A stretch of 64,000 nt of DNA, from assembly GCF_052324685.1 (NCBI RefSeq), contig NW_027506890.1, positions 627,539 through 691,538 on the forward strand, written 5' to 3'. How positions within the stretch are numbered: position 1 is the first letter of the stretch; each line of letters opens with the position of its first letter. A model generated the notes under the pieces. The model did not search any database. It was not told the DNA's origin and was given only the letters and a program-made list of their open reading frames with translations. Both the position numbers and the translations under genes were made by a program. This document shows positions 19,041 through 31,185 of the stretch, one piece after another. The DNA comes from Brachyhypopomus gauderio (Eukaryota; Chordata; Actinopteri; Gymnotiformes; Hypopomidae).

Positions 19041-19465
19041 GGGATAGCAGCCCTCCTGGACCTTGTGGGATCTCCCAAGTAGGCAGGAGCCCCCTTATGT
19101 GATGGGGTGACAGGAGCCCGGTCTTAAAGAGCCCCCCCTGGAGGGTGAGGGCTCCCTGGATGTATGGGGACCTGACGGCTCCTGTCTGAAGAGCTCCTGC
19201 TGAAAACAGAGGTCCCCCCTCATGATCGGTGTGACCAGGAGGTCTTGGGGTGTAGCTGGCCCACGTAGGGAAGGAGTATTTCCCCCCTGGAACCTCTGGT
19301 GGGGTGGAGGATTCCACCTTGCTATGTACTTCCCCGTGAGGGGCGGTCTCCCTGGCCGGTTAGGGTTGCCCAGGGTCATGGTACTCTGAGATGAGAGGTA
19401 GATCCAGGAGGTGGTTAGGACCACGCCCCAGGGAAGTAGCCTGCACACACGCACACTTTTGTGGG
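19041..19465. other. GC-rich low-complexity repeat-like tract
   Basis: Many recurring gggagc, ggtcccccc and aggagc phrases. Minus frames are open for up to 203 codons, but they are Pro/Gly/Thr-rich with no recognisable domain. It looks like the untranslated or structural part of an unknown mobile element rather than a gene. Confidence 0.3.
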
Positions 19466-19469
19466 GCTC

Positions 19470-20420
19470 AGTGGCTAGGCCTGTCACGATAACAAAATTT
19501 TCAGAACGATATATTGTCCCAGAAATTATTTCAATAAACAATAATATTGTGGTGTGGTGTGGAAAAAAGAAGCTGCAGATAAGTCAATTCTCAAACAGAA
19601 CAGAGGTTTTATTCTTCTTTTGCAATAAAACTGGCACTTACGGGCACCATCTGTACGACTCGAGGCCCAAATTAGGTACGCCTTGCACATGAAACACATG
19701 GGGAGGTCATGAAGACGGCAACTTTACACATACATAGAGGGGAAACTACGATAATGCACATGTACATAAAAAGATGGACCAGGGTGACTTAACTAATAAC
19801 ACACAATTAATAATCATTAATAACACTATACAAACATAAACATCACATAATTAAACATAACCGGGCCGGAGCTGCAAGGGCTCATGGGCAATGGCGTCAC
19901 CCTCTGGCACCCCCCATTGGCCCGACGCTAAAATAATTTCATTTTAAAGTGCCATTATAGAATTTTTCTTGCTTCTGGGCTCCCCAAATGAGCTTTAAGA
20001 CAATGTGCCACAATCATAATAATATAGTAGCATAATACAATTGCACCAGTTTGCAGTAATGTAATGTATTGTAAAGCTCATGTATGGGATCATATTTGAG
20101 CTTGACCACATATCTGTAGTGGCAGAGGAAAATGAGATGTCTTTAATCTAATTCAGAATGCCATCTTTCAACGTAATGTAAATTGCTACCAGGCGGGCTA
20201 TAAAATGGACACAAATTAAGTATTATATCGCGATCGATCGATCGCCAGTGGTTGGCGCCAGAGCGAACTAGTAACTCATTGAATTATAGATATGGGTCAG
20301 AGGTAAATAAACTAGTTTTTTTTTCGGCGTGAGAAATCGGATGTGTGGCGTGAGAGCGTGTGAAAACGGTCAAATGCGTGTGTCTCACGCTCAATGCGTG
20401 AGAGTTGGCAACCCTGTCAA
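19470..20420. repeat. Fragments of fish DNA-transposon repeats
   Basis: The left end, ggcctgtcacgataacaaaa, and the following gatatattgtcccagaaatta are of a kind seen at the ends of abundant fish hAT-like elements. Near 20230 there is a gatcgatcgatcg run. At 20400-20420 the phrase gtgagagttggcaaccctg resembles another hAT-like terminus. No matching ends or target duplications were found, so these are partial copies. Confidence 0.35.
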
Positions 20421-20972
20421 AACAATATCAAAAGTACTGGGCACACAAGGCTCAAATATCCAAATTAAAATTCCAAAATGCAAAATTGACACCCAAGAAG
20501 TTCTGGCAGGTATTTCACAGCTGGGAACAATATCAGCCGCCGATAAAAACAGTAGCAGAGGCTCCGCCCTATGATTGTGGCCCCATATGGTCAACTTCAT
20601 GTGTTTGAATAAAATGAATCAATTCTGACAAATGTTGGTCACTTTTAAAATTTGTACCAGACGCATTCCAGAGTGAAAAGGTGCGACAGGCAGCGTCCAA
20701 CAGGATGAACCTGGTGAAAAGAGACACAAAGAGAAACACACACCCACACACACACACCGCATGCACAAGTCAGACACGTAATATTACTCAGCCTCTGTCC
20801 ATTATTATATGCATTGGAGTTTGGTTTTTAATCTCCATGTAGTCCAAGTTTTTTGTCACTATTTTCTAACAGAACAGAGATTTTGTTTTCTTTGTAACTC
20901 TTCATAAATACTTAAACAGTGGCAACTGGATGTCAGTTCATGGAACCAGACGCACAGAATCCTGCTGATAAA

Positions 20973-21346
20973 TGTACTGTCATGGTGAGGAGGCTGGGCC
21001 GCCACCAGAGGGTGCGTGCACCCACTCACACACCCACAGAGCACACGCCCCTGAGCACCAAACCACTCCCCAGGTCCCAATCACCTCACCACTAGCACCT
21101 GTATCCTATTATGTTGTGCACCTTTTTAAGTTCACAGGTCAGTGCTGCACATTCCTTCAGGAAGATTGCCCATCGCTGGACCTGCTCTCTCACTTACCTG
21201 TCTATTGGGACCTTACAACGTTCAAGCTGTTTAGCTGCATTGCAGTGCATACTCTTTTCTCTTCTCCCTTGTTTAAAGTATGGAGAATAAAGACTGTACT
21301 ACGCAACGCTCGCCTTCAGCCGCATCAATCCCCGTGTCACATGTAC
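20973..21346 (+). repeat. Solo LTR with 5-bp target duplication tgtac
   Basis: A 364-bp block, 20978-21341, starts TGTCATGG and ends GTGTCACA. It is flanked by exact copies of tgtac (20973-20977 and 21342-21346). AATAAA lies near the 3' end, around 21286. Orientation is plus. Confidence 0.82.
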
Positions 21347-22386
21347 AAGTCATATCTGCAAGGGGTGTGAATTTAAACCACAGAGAGCTGTGAGTTCATC
21401 TCTCTTCCTGTGCACTCTGGTTTACTTCACAGGCCCACATAATGTGCCATGGTCAATCAATGAATCAAAAGGTTATCTTGATGTCCCAGCTGCAACTTCA
21501 ATGTTGTTTCCCCCTCATGTTTCCTCTTTAGTGTATGAGGCTTAGCTGGTGGTGTTTGGATTGTTCTTTGGTCTCGTGCTGTGTACTAATTACCACTCTT
21601 CTGGTTTCTCTTTACCAAAATTTTTTAGGGAGTTACCTATCTGACTATCTGACAGCAGTGGCTAATGCATAGCGCTGTCTTTGATATCTCCAACATCGTT
21701 GACGGCCATCATTTCTGCTCAGCGTGAATCAACGTTCTTAAGTGAACAGCACTGAGGCCGACTGGTCCCTCATCCAGCATAAATACTCCCTGACCCATGC
21801 AGGATGATGACGCCTGTGCCGGGTGTTATGGTCAGGTACACTTGCAGATGTAGCACACAGACGCTCTGATGTACACGTTTCAAATGTTCTGACATGTCAC
21901 TTTGGTGTCTCTCTCCTCCAATAAATGTTCCTGTAGTTGTGTGGCATTCATCATCCGGTTCTGAAGGGCACTGTTCACAATAAAGCTGTAACACGGTGAG
22001 CACGGGAACGTACACACCGCGTGAAATAATGTAGAGAAGTATAAAAGTAAAATGTGCTGTTCATTTTTAATAATAAATCTCCACTTGCAGGTACCCCAGA
22101 GGATGGTGTATATGTTTTATTGCAGGGGTGTCAGACGTCTGCATTGCTTCCTTCCGTTACAGCTCACCCTCCCATTTCTTCCTCATGTTAACTGAAGAGT
22201 AAAAAAAAAACTGTGAAATACACAGCAGCACTTCTGTCTCCAAGCTGTTCACATGATTCCTGCACCATGCTAGGCACTGCTCAGACAAAACAGAAGAAGT
22301 AGAAAGTCATACAGTTTGTGTGCGAGTTCGGCACTGGTGCAGCTTTCAAGCAGTTCTGGGAGGACATTAGTGCTGTTTGGAGTAGC
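21347..22386. other. Upstream region of the CD300-like gene
   Basis: No protein gene is supported. It would contain the promoter of the receptor gene that starts at 22387, but I could not pick out a TATA box or start site. Confidence 0.35.
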
Positions 22387-25300
22387 ATGGGAGCGCTTCT
22401 AAGGATTCAGTTTCTTTTCAACGGTACAGTTATTGCATTTGTTTGTTGAGTTTTATTCAGTTGCACTATAATTACCTTCTAAAACATAAAGATGTCTTTC
22501 TATTGACCGTTAACGTTTACAGATATGATTCTGTTGCCTAAAGTATAATTTCTTTAAATGTACTTTAAATGTACTTGTAATGTTTTTTAAAAAGTATTCT
22601 CACATTTATTTAATTGCAACCTTTAGCTGATGGGTTGCATAGAAAAATGATTTAGACATTTTTCCTCAACAGTTCTGAGATTTGTGGCAATGGAGAAAAC
22701 AAGTGGATATGTTTTTACTGGAACAGTAGGGGGCAGTGTGGATATCCACTGTCATTATCCAGATGGCTACATATATGTACCCAAATACTTTTACAGACAT
22801 CCTGATAAAATTTTAATTAAATCTGCGTTGCCTGACAAATTGGTTAGTAAAACAAGATACAGTATACTGGATACTCCATCATCAAGGACCATTTCTGTTA
22901 TCATTAAAGACCTCGTATTCAAAGACTCTGGTGATTACTACTGTGGAGTGGAAAAATGGGGCTTCGACATATCTATTAAAGTAAAGATCATTGTCAAAAA
23001 AGGTATGAAAAATATTCCCGCTCCTACCCTTTACCTTCTCATGATGATGGTAATTGTAGTAAATTGGTAATCAGTAAATTATGCACAATAGTAATTTGAA
23101 TTAACAGAACATGACTGTCTATATAAAGTTAAATGTTTACTTGTGTGGTTAAGGCCTTCCATAAATGTATATGGGTGTTTCTATAATTTTAATGTGTATA
23201 AAGTAGCACTGAGTTGAACCTGCTGTATTCCTGGTTAAACTTGATTAATCCTGCTGTATTTGTGGTTTCATATTGATTTCCTGCAGTAGCTCCTATCATA
23301 TTCAGGCCTGTTTTTTTGCTCAGGCAGAACACCTGAATCTACAGATCTGCCCTGGTCCTCCACAGTGATACCTGTAGCAGGTAATGGAGGCTCAGATCCT
23401 GTTCTGAAGGCTATTAGAACATTCCTCTCTAAACCACTGTGAAATAGCAACCTCAGTAAAGAACCGGCTGAACTGTTCTTAGACACATAAATCATTGTGT
23501 GCACTCCAGTGTTTGACACTGTGCAGTCTTATATGAAATTAAGAACAATTTTAAGATTGTCAGTGTGCCATACATTAAATACATGAAATGCATTAAAAGA
23601 GAGAAATGCAGTAAAAATTATAGTGAAGTACACAAACTTTCCAGAGACACCGGATGTTTCTACACTATACATACATGTATTATACATATATGTATAACAT
23701 AGAAAATTGTCTACGCCATTTCATTGGTTTGTTTAAATACCGTATGTCTTATAATATGTTTTCCTCTTCAGAGTCCACCTTGCATGAACAAATGTCGTCC
23801 ACACTAGATGCCCAATTTTCGAACAAAATCAGTAAATGGCCAATTTTCAGTGATTACTCATCTTATGGTGATTACTCATATTTTCACTCTTCTATTTTGT
23901 CTCTAGTACCGTTTATCCTTTTACCCTTAAAATATTATTCTTAACTGCTTGTTAAATTGTCACACTGAGGTCCTGAATAGATCTAGAAAACGTCACATGC
24001 AATTTGACCAATGTTACATTTTTCACAAATTGCAGCCATTTGAAATGGCTACTGTTAAAACAAAGTTTACAAACTACATTGTCATAATGAACCAATTCTC
24101 CTTCACCAGAGCTTCAGTTGATGATTGCAGGGCTCATAAGCCTGTTGCTGCTATCTGTTGTTGTGGGACTTGTAGTTTTCTACTGGGGGCGATTAAACTC
24201 CAACTCAACATGTAAGAATAAAGAGAGGTGGGACCAAGTCAGTGTTTTGCAAGTCTCAAGTAAGTCCAAGTCTTTATCCTCAAGTCCCGAGTCAAGTCTC
24301 AAGCAAAGACAGTCAACTCAAGTCAAGTCTCGAGTCAAGACAGGCAACTGTCAAGTCAAGTCCCAAGTCTGAAACTTGGAATTTCAAGTCCTTTCGAGTC
24401 TTTTTTTTTACAGGCACCAGCGCTTTACGAATGCTACGCTGATGCGTTTCTTTACTCGTTTTGTTGGTGTCCGCCAGCCAAAAGATGACAGATCATTTAC
24501 ATTTTATCTTCTCTTAATTACATAAATGTACTTTAACAAGAATGTTTCGTTACATCATTTTACACGAAAATAGCAAGCTTCATCGTAAGCAAGATGCTGT
24601 CATTACGAATGGTTATTCTAAACATTTGGATAAAATGTTTAAATATAGATTAATAAAAGGTTAGGGTTATTTTTTCATTGTTTTCTGTTATTGTGGGGTC
24701 ACAGTGTACTATTGTTACCTGGAGATTCAGTGGGGTCACATATTCTGATGGCTGCCGTCAGAATTGGTGACCCCAATTAAAAAGGCTCACCTGTACATCC
24801 CAGTCATGATTTCTTTGTTGGCTGCAATGGTGAGGGGATGGTAAATCTTGTTTAAGTACATTTATGTAATTAAGAGACGATAAAATGTAAATATAAACAT
24901 CTGTCATATTTTGGCTCGTGGACACCAACAAAACGAGTAAAGAAAGTGCATCAGCGTAGTTTACGTAGCATTCGTAAAGCGTTTGTGCCTCTGAACAGAA
25001 ACTGTGAAATAGCGCCCCCTGTGGTCACAAAACTAGACGCTCACAGAATCTGGTGCACCGGTCTGCGTCAGAAGGACGGAAATGAAATTAATGGGGCGCA
25101 CTTTATAAATATTAATATGCGTTTTAAAATTTTGATTTGTGGTAAAAAAAATCAAGTCTTTGCAAGTAAACAGGTTCAAGTCCAATTCAAGTCCCAAGTT
25201 ATTGGTGTAAAAGTCCAAGTCAAGTCTAAGTCTCTGAATAACTTTTCAAGTCAAGTCAAAAGTCTTAATATTAATGACTCGAGTCTGACTCGAGTCCAAG

Positions 25301-26144
25301 TCATGTGACTCGAGTCCCCACCTCTGTTACACACACATTTTACAAGCTGTGCACTTTAACTAAATATACTATGTACTGTATGGACTCTGTTGCACTGTCA
25401 CTTTATTTAGATGACCTATTTTACACTCATTGTAGTTACGGTCTGCAGTCCACATGCTGCAGTCAGCCAGCAACTGTACTGTTCATTACTGGTCCGTTTC
25501 TGAGTATTGGACCAGATATAATGACACTGACATGTTAGTGGAATGGTAGTTGGTGTTATGCTAATACAAGTGTAACAACATCAGTGTAACAGCAGTGTCA
25601 CTGTTGGATTGAGAGGTGCTATGCTACCCAGAAATAACCAGGTAACAGCAATTCTTTGGTGAAAAAATAACAGTTGCTGAGTTTGAGAATGGTAAATACG
25701 TAACATGTGGACCTTAGTCTGCAAACCTACATTTAGACTGTAATAGACTATATTTGGTTTCAATACCTTTTTTTTCTTTTGTTGTTATTCAGCTCTGAAA
25801 TCATCTGGCCCTGAAAATCCAAATTTAGACCCTCCGGCCCCTATAAAGATGGTATGTTATGCTGATCTCTGTTTGCCAAAACCTGATCTAACTGCACCAA
25901 AGAAAGGGAGCGAATCTTTACTGTGAAATATAATCTTAATCTTTTTACTTATTCTTTTCTCAATTCTTTCTTACATCTCTCCATCAAGGAGGATGGAGAT
26001 CACATGTACGATGAGATACTGGGTGTGTATAGTTTAGCTGGTCCTGTTAAAGAAGAGGATACTTCAACAACTTCATGCACCATTCAGTATCTTCATACAG
26101 CAAGGGAAGACTGCTCACCTTATTCTCTCATAGCTCCTCACTGA
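22387..26144 (+). CDS. CD300/CMRF35-like immunoglobulin receptor, seven exons
   Basis: Predicted exons: 22387-22423 (signal start), 22673-23002 (Ig V domain), 23324-23380 and 23772-23867 (stalk), 24110-24211 (transmembrane), 25793-25851 and 25989-26144 (cytoplasmic). The lengths sum to 837 bases, 278 residues plus stop, with phases consistent at every junction. Exon 4's donor is the weakest choice. The V domain has GGSVDIHCHY and KDSGDYYCG, the two canonical Cys. The extra Cys usual in CD300/pIgR (KYWCK or KYLCK) is replaced in KYFYRH. The helix LMIAGLISLLLLSVVVGLVVFYW spans the membrane. The tail has MYDEI, VYSL and, near the end, SPYSLI, which fits the ITIM consensus. A leukocyte surface receptor, likely inhibitory by family analogy; the ligand is unknown. 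Confidence 0.8.
24224..25325. mobile_element. Foldback DNA element in CD300-like intron 5, with a second inverted-repeat element inside
   Basis: The outer ends mirror each other (agaggtgggaccaag at the left, gagtccccacctct at the right). They lead into long runs of caagt/gtcaagtc repeats (24250-24400 and 25145-25300). Inside, a long inverted repeat of roughly 125 bp pairs 24411-24537 with 24850-24995. For example, tttactcgttttgttggtgt on the left matches acaccaacaaaacgagtaaa on the right. No transposase is present. Confidence 0.7.
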
Positions 26145-26740
26145 AAAATCGAAAAACATACACGTTAGACATATATTACATGAAGGTAAAACCATTTTTA
26201 CAATGGAGGATAAAGGCGAATTCACATTGTGTATAAGCTTGTGTTTTGTTTACTGTTCTCTGCTCCTCCTGTGACACAGCAGGATGTGTTTTCTGTATCT
26301 GCAGGGCCACAGTCACAGCTGCAGCTTTCTTAACATGCCTCTGTAGCTTTGGTGCACAGTCATACAGTCACCTGCTCATTTTGTCATCTTGTTTTGCAAC
26401 GGTCGTTCATGCAGGATAAGCAATGCTGCAGACTTTTGTGCAATTCACACCTATGCCAAATGCACAATAATGCAAATAGGCTGGAACTTAAACCACATAT
26501 GTGGTTACACCGCCCACTGATACAGGTGCATTTGAACCATTGGACACATTTTCGAAGTGGACTCTAATGCTGTAAAAAATTATTTGACTGACTGTTTATT
26601 TAACTATTGGTTGTAAAACACCCTATATCTGTAAGATATACTCTGTACATTGTAAGTTGTTTGTCATTATCGTTATTTGTCTGTGACTTATTTGTCATTC
26701 TCCTACTTTTGTTATGTGGTAATAAAACTATGCTCATTAG
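26145..26740 (+). other. 3' untranslated region of the CD300-like gene
   Basis: It follows the stop at 26142-26144. The first good AATAAA is at 26721-26726. No other gene is seen. Confidence 0.45.
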
Positions 26741-27188
26741 AACAGAAGAATTCAGAACGGGGTTGATCATTATTATCCAGGTGAATATGTACATTATTCA
26801 TCATTCTTGTAAGCAGATCTGATGAGTGTATATCATCTGTGTCTACATTGAGCTTTTTAACATTTCTATGGGGGTTTATTATTGGGGGATCACACTCCTC
26901 AGTCTCAACACTGGACCAGCTTTTACCCTGGCGAGCATCCTAGAGAAGAGCTGTACGAGGTGGCTAAGGAGAGGGAAACCTGAGCCTCTTTGCTTAGGCT
27001 ACTGCCCGAACCCGGATAAGCCGATGTGAATGGATGAATTATTATTGTGGAATGAGTAAATACACAAATCCATTAATTGTGGCCTTAGTCACAAATTTCT
27101 TATGGTCTATAAAATCCCTGTCCTCTGCCTTTGATCTAAAACGTATTTCATGAAGGAAATTACAACCAATAGCAGGCGAAACTCCTGA
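26741..27188. other. Intergenic DNA with a possible LINE 3'-end relic
   Basis: 26910-27036 contains ctactgcccgaacccggataagccgatgtgaatggatg. It resembles the conserved tail found at the 3' end of some fish LINEs (cccggataagcggttgaagatggatgg). Nothing else is recognisable. Confidence 0.35.
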
Positions 27189-27912
27189 GCTGCTATCACG
27201 TCCAGCTCCGCCCTCCTTCCCAGTCCAGTGTCGTCTGACCAAGCCCCTCCTTGTTTTCCCGTTCCCATAGTTTCCCTTCTGTCTGTCACGCCCCTGTCCT
27301 CAGTGTTTCTACCTGTGTCTTGTTTAGTTTCAATGTTCCAGTGTATTTTCGGTCCTCTGGTTTTGCCCTCTGTGTTTGTCATTGCAGACGTGAGTCGTTC
27401 TTTGCCTTGCGCTGGTCTCTTACGTTTGTTCATAGGTTCAGTTTGTTAGTCTTTTCTTCCCTGTTTCTCCGTGTTCGGGTCTGTATGCGGTTTATCGTTA
27501 GTTGTATATGATTGCTATTGTTGGTATGCTCGCTCTCTCGTTTTCGCCCTAGTTCTCCTGCTCTTCATGTTGTCTGGCTGGTTTAATGTTTGTGTCATGG
27601 TTGATGGTTCCCCTTATCGCTGTTGTTTTGATTCACCCTTGTTTAGCATGCATCCATAGTCTGTTTTAGTTCCCTGTTTCTCCCTCTCCCGTTAGTCGCT
27701 GCTCCCCTCCTTGTGAGATGTTTCTCCCCTTTGCCTTTTGTCAGGCGTTTAGTTGTAATGATCCTGTGTGTGTTGTCTTTAACTAGCTGTCCCCTCTGTG
27801 TTTAGCGTTATCCATTTCTGCCTTCTGTGTTGTAGTTTAGTGTTTCCATTTTAATAAATATTCAAATAATTGCAATTGCGTCACTCCTACTTTTGAGAAA
27901 CGTAACAGCTGC
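27189..27912 (+). repeat. Solo LTR with 5-bp target duplication gctgc
   Basis: A block of 714 bp (27194-27907) starts TATCACG, where TGTCACG would be expected, and ends CGTAACA. It is flanked by exact gctgc copies (27189-27193 and 27908-27912). AATAAA lies near the 3' end (27853-27858). I read the start as a TG-to-TA mutation. Confidence 0.6.
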
Positions 27913-28049
27913 ATCTTAATCACAAAAAGATCAGTTTATTTTGGGTCTTTAGACTTATCACTGCAGATGAAATATCTGTTCCATTTCTGGGATGTCAACG
28001 GTCTAGTGTTTCCTTCCATTAGAGTTCAAGCATCCACTTCTCTCTCTAC

Positions 28050-28220
28050 ACGAGAGGTAAGGACATGGCCAGAGTGAGCCACTTTTTCAGCCCGGGAGTT
28101 TCATGCGCAAATCCGGCCCAAAATAATTTTTCTATCCCAATCGGCCCAAACTAGAGATTGACATGAGCCGGCCCATCGGGAATCCTCCCGAATCTCCCGA
28201 TTAGCCACTCCGGCTCTGGG
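28050..28220. repeat. DNA-transposon repeat fragment
   Basis: The phrases atgagccggcccatcgggaatc and tcccgattagccactccggctctgg resemble the ends of abundant fish hAT-like repeats with ggccc motifs. Only one end is clear. Confidence 0.3.
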
Positions 28221-28532
28221 TAAGGACCAGATATAATCAGTAGCACCGCTGTTGCTTTTTCAACCCTTAACACAAGAACATGCAGTACATTATTTTGAGT
28301 TGACTTTTGGTCTAGTACATTATTTTAGGAGCAGGTTGGTCATGTATAGAGTAGCTATAGTAAAATGCAAGACCTACAGGATCAATGTTGTGTCTTTTCT
28401 GAGGGAAAATCACTTTTTAAATTTATTTTATTTTATTTTATTTTTTTAATTGCATTTAATTTTGTTTTGTTTTCTGTTATCATTGGAAAATTGGGTTAAC
28501 CTATTCAGCATCAGAAGCTGGGTGAAAAATGC

Positions 28533-28871
28533 ATGAAAACTGGGCCACTGGAACAAACACTGTTGGAATGCTACTACATGAGCAACCCCACTATAGGAGG
28601 GTATATGCAGAAGACGTGGGAACTACGCTTCAAAATGAAAGACACGGCAGAACAGGAACAAGCTCTGAATAAGAGATGCTGGCTGTGCAAAGACATGCCT
28701 GAGACAATACAGTATATAACGAGGAGATGCAAGATGCTAGCAAGAAGGCAAACATGCATACATGGCTACAAATTACAGCTCACTAATGATAATTTTGAAT
28801 TGGAGGAGCTTTATGTAGCTGCGACTACAGATGGCTGTGTGTTTACCTCATACGTAGCCATTCTGGTGTAA
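28533..28871 (+). pseudogene. Non-LTR retrotransposon pol relic
   Basis: A 112-codon frame reads like joined bits of the C-terminal part of a fish LINE polyprotein. Key phrases are SNPTIGGYMQKTWEL, then CWLCKDMPETIQYITRRCKML, a CxxC...H...C-type motif seen after RT in R4-like elements. It is too short to be functional and the flanks are unrelated. Confidence 0.45.
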
Positions 28872-29810
28872 AGAAAATGCCCAGCTTGCCATCTCATTTT
28901 GCAGCTCTTGCCTGTGTGTGTGATGGAAATGTTTCAATCTCTGCAACAATATTACAGACAATAACATTTCTGTACTCTGGCGAATATGGTCAAACTTTAT
29001 TATGGAGTTCCACAGACTGTCAGCTGCACACAATAAATAAGCAGCCCCAAAAGACCCCCGAGCCCCCTTTACATAGTCTTTACATAGTCTTCCTAAACTC
29101 TCTAGACTTTGTTTTTTCTGCCTTTCTCTTCTGCCACCTGTGGTTGTTTTTGAGAAGATGCATCTAACCACAGCTATTTCAATCTGTTCTTTGCACATTT
29201 CACATCTCTTATGTTATTTTTGTCATGCTTCTGTTAATATTTATTCCCTTAACAGATTGTTTTCATTTCCAAGAACGGTCTTTCACTTCTGTAATCACAA
29301 ATACATTCATTTTTCATCAACAACTTTTCACCCTTTGGCCTTAATGTTTTAGCACAATTCATCTTGGTACACAGTTTTATATCCCAATGTCTTTCACATG
29401 TGTTAAGGAAGCTGGAGTGTAGCCATACAGCTGGCTGCAGCCACACTGCCCACTGTGTGGTGTGTGATGCTGCAGTGGAACAGTGTGCTCCTTTTGGCAA
29501 TGATCTAAAACTTTATGGCTTTCAGTATAGGATGTAACAGAACACAGAGTAAAGGTAAATCAGAGGGTTCATAGCTTGTAAAAATCTCAGTATGCTGTTG
29601 TGATTTTGCTTGATGTGGGTTTAGTACAACATTCATCCTCAGGAGAGGTAGAGAGAGTGATTGATGAGGTGGTGATGAGGTGCATGTGCATATGTCACAG
29701 CGACTTCTCAGGCCACAGAATATAATATTGCTTTTGTATTTATTCAGTGAACATTAGTCAATGTATGTCTTAAGAAAATCACCACTTCTGACAGTAAAAA
29801 TGTCAAGCAA
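28872..29810. other. Intergenic DNA, no feature recognised
   Basis: AT-rich DNA with short random frames in both strands. No gene or repeat could be supported. Confidence 0.4.
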
Positions 29811-30240
29811 GACGGTGGCTTGGTGGTTAGCACGTTTGCCTCTCAGCAAGTCCCTATCTGAGCAGAGATTCCCTGTTCTCCGTGTCTGCGTTGGTTTCCC
29901 CACACAGTCCAAAAATATGGAGGTAAAATAAATGGACTCTTCTTGTAACAATTCTACCTGTGTGTGTGTGTGTTTGTGTGAATGACTGTGTCTTCATGTC
30001 TAATAAAAACAGTTGTCTGAGTGCATATGAATAACTGTGTCTGTATGTCCAGTGGTGGATGGTGACCTGTCCTGGGTGTTGTCCTCTCTCCCCTCTCTGC
30101 ACCTGATTCAGTCTCCCAGGGGTCGGAGGTTTCCGCTGGGGAGTATGATCGGTGCAACTGGCTGTTGTTTCTCACCGGTGTGTGATTGGATGTAAAGGGT
30201 TGTAACTGTGTACCGGTAATTGTATTTGTGTTATTTTAAA
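29811..30240 (+). repeat. tRNA-derived SINE, copy 1 (B box partly deleted)
   Basis: It begins gacggtggcttggtggttagcacg, an A-box-like head. It shares most of its body with 31741-32213, including ataaaaacagttgtctgagtg, cagtggtggatggtg and cacctgattcagtc. Relative to copy 2 it lacks about 20 bases before aagtccctatctgag, which removes half of the B box. Confidence 0.75.
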
Positions 30241-31070
30241 TATACTCCTTCAGCATTTTGATGAAGCATTGGTTTTCTGTTTTAAGCACAAGCCCATCAT
30301 GAAGCAATCAATTTGCATAAATTTATAAAATGTGCTTTGGTTGATTATCATGGGGTCTGTCTGTCATGACTGGTGGGCAGTGCTGGTCACCAAGTAGTCA
30401 GGCGCTCTTTGTGACTATACACTCCTTACCTGGCAGGCACACAGCTATGAATGCCCGGCTGTAAATAGCAAAGGGAAATACTTGAAGATGGTCCTCACCT
30501 GGTCAGAGGTACTATTGGATTATTGTGACTACCTGTATGAATGAAGAACAGACCTTTCCTCAGGTTATGTCATTACAACAGAAGAAATCAACGTAGGCTG
30601 GGTATGTGTGAAAAGGACAACAATGTAGTGTTCATTAATTCATTCATTATTCATCCATACATATTTGTCTGCAGCACGAGGATTACTGCGAGTGTAATCA
30701 TTAGAATTGTGATCTTCACTTCAGTTTGTGTAAATTATGAAACATTATCTGGACTTGGACTAAATATGATCACATATGTTGTCAGTTTGCTATTGTACAT
30801 CTATCAGTTTTCAACTTCAGTCATCAGAACATCTGAACAACAAAAAATGACCTATCCAATAAAGTAAAACTTCAAAGACAAAAATCATTATGTGCCAGCA
30901 ATCTTAAACTTGTTCGACTCTGCCCCCTAGTGGTTTAGATATTTACATTCTAAACTTTCATGTTGTTAAGACTGTTAACTAAATAACTGTAATAAATTGT
31001 AATGATCCGTGTGTCCATATTTGTTGATACATGTTGCTTCAGCAAGCTCTCCGTGACTCTACTGAGGGAA

Positions 31071-31185
31071 GTACACATGAAGTACACATGAAGTACACAT
31101 GAAGTACACATGTAGTACACATGAAGTATACATGAAGTACACATGAAGTACACATGTAGTACACATGAAGTACACATGAAGTACA
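31071..31185. repeat. 11-bp minisatellite (gtacacatgaa)n
   Basis: About ten copies of gtacacatgaa, a few with gtacacatgta or gtatacatgaa. There are no unique spacers, so it is not a CRISPR-like array. Confidence 0.95.

Noticed and set aside
18706..19317. 203-codon minus frame, Pro/Gly/Thr-rich
   Set aside because: It reads through the (TG)n microsatellite and GC-rich repeat DNA. There is no domain and no splice or start context.
31071..31185. Possible CRISPR-like array
   Set aside because: The copies are directly adjacent without unique spacers and the genome is eukaryotic; it is a minisatellite.
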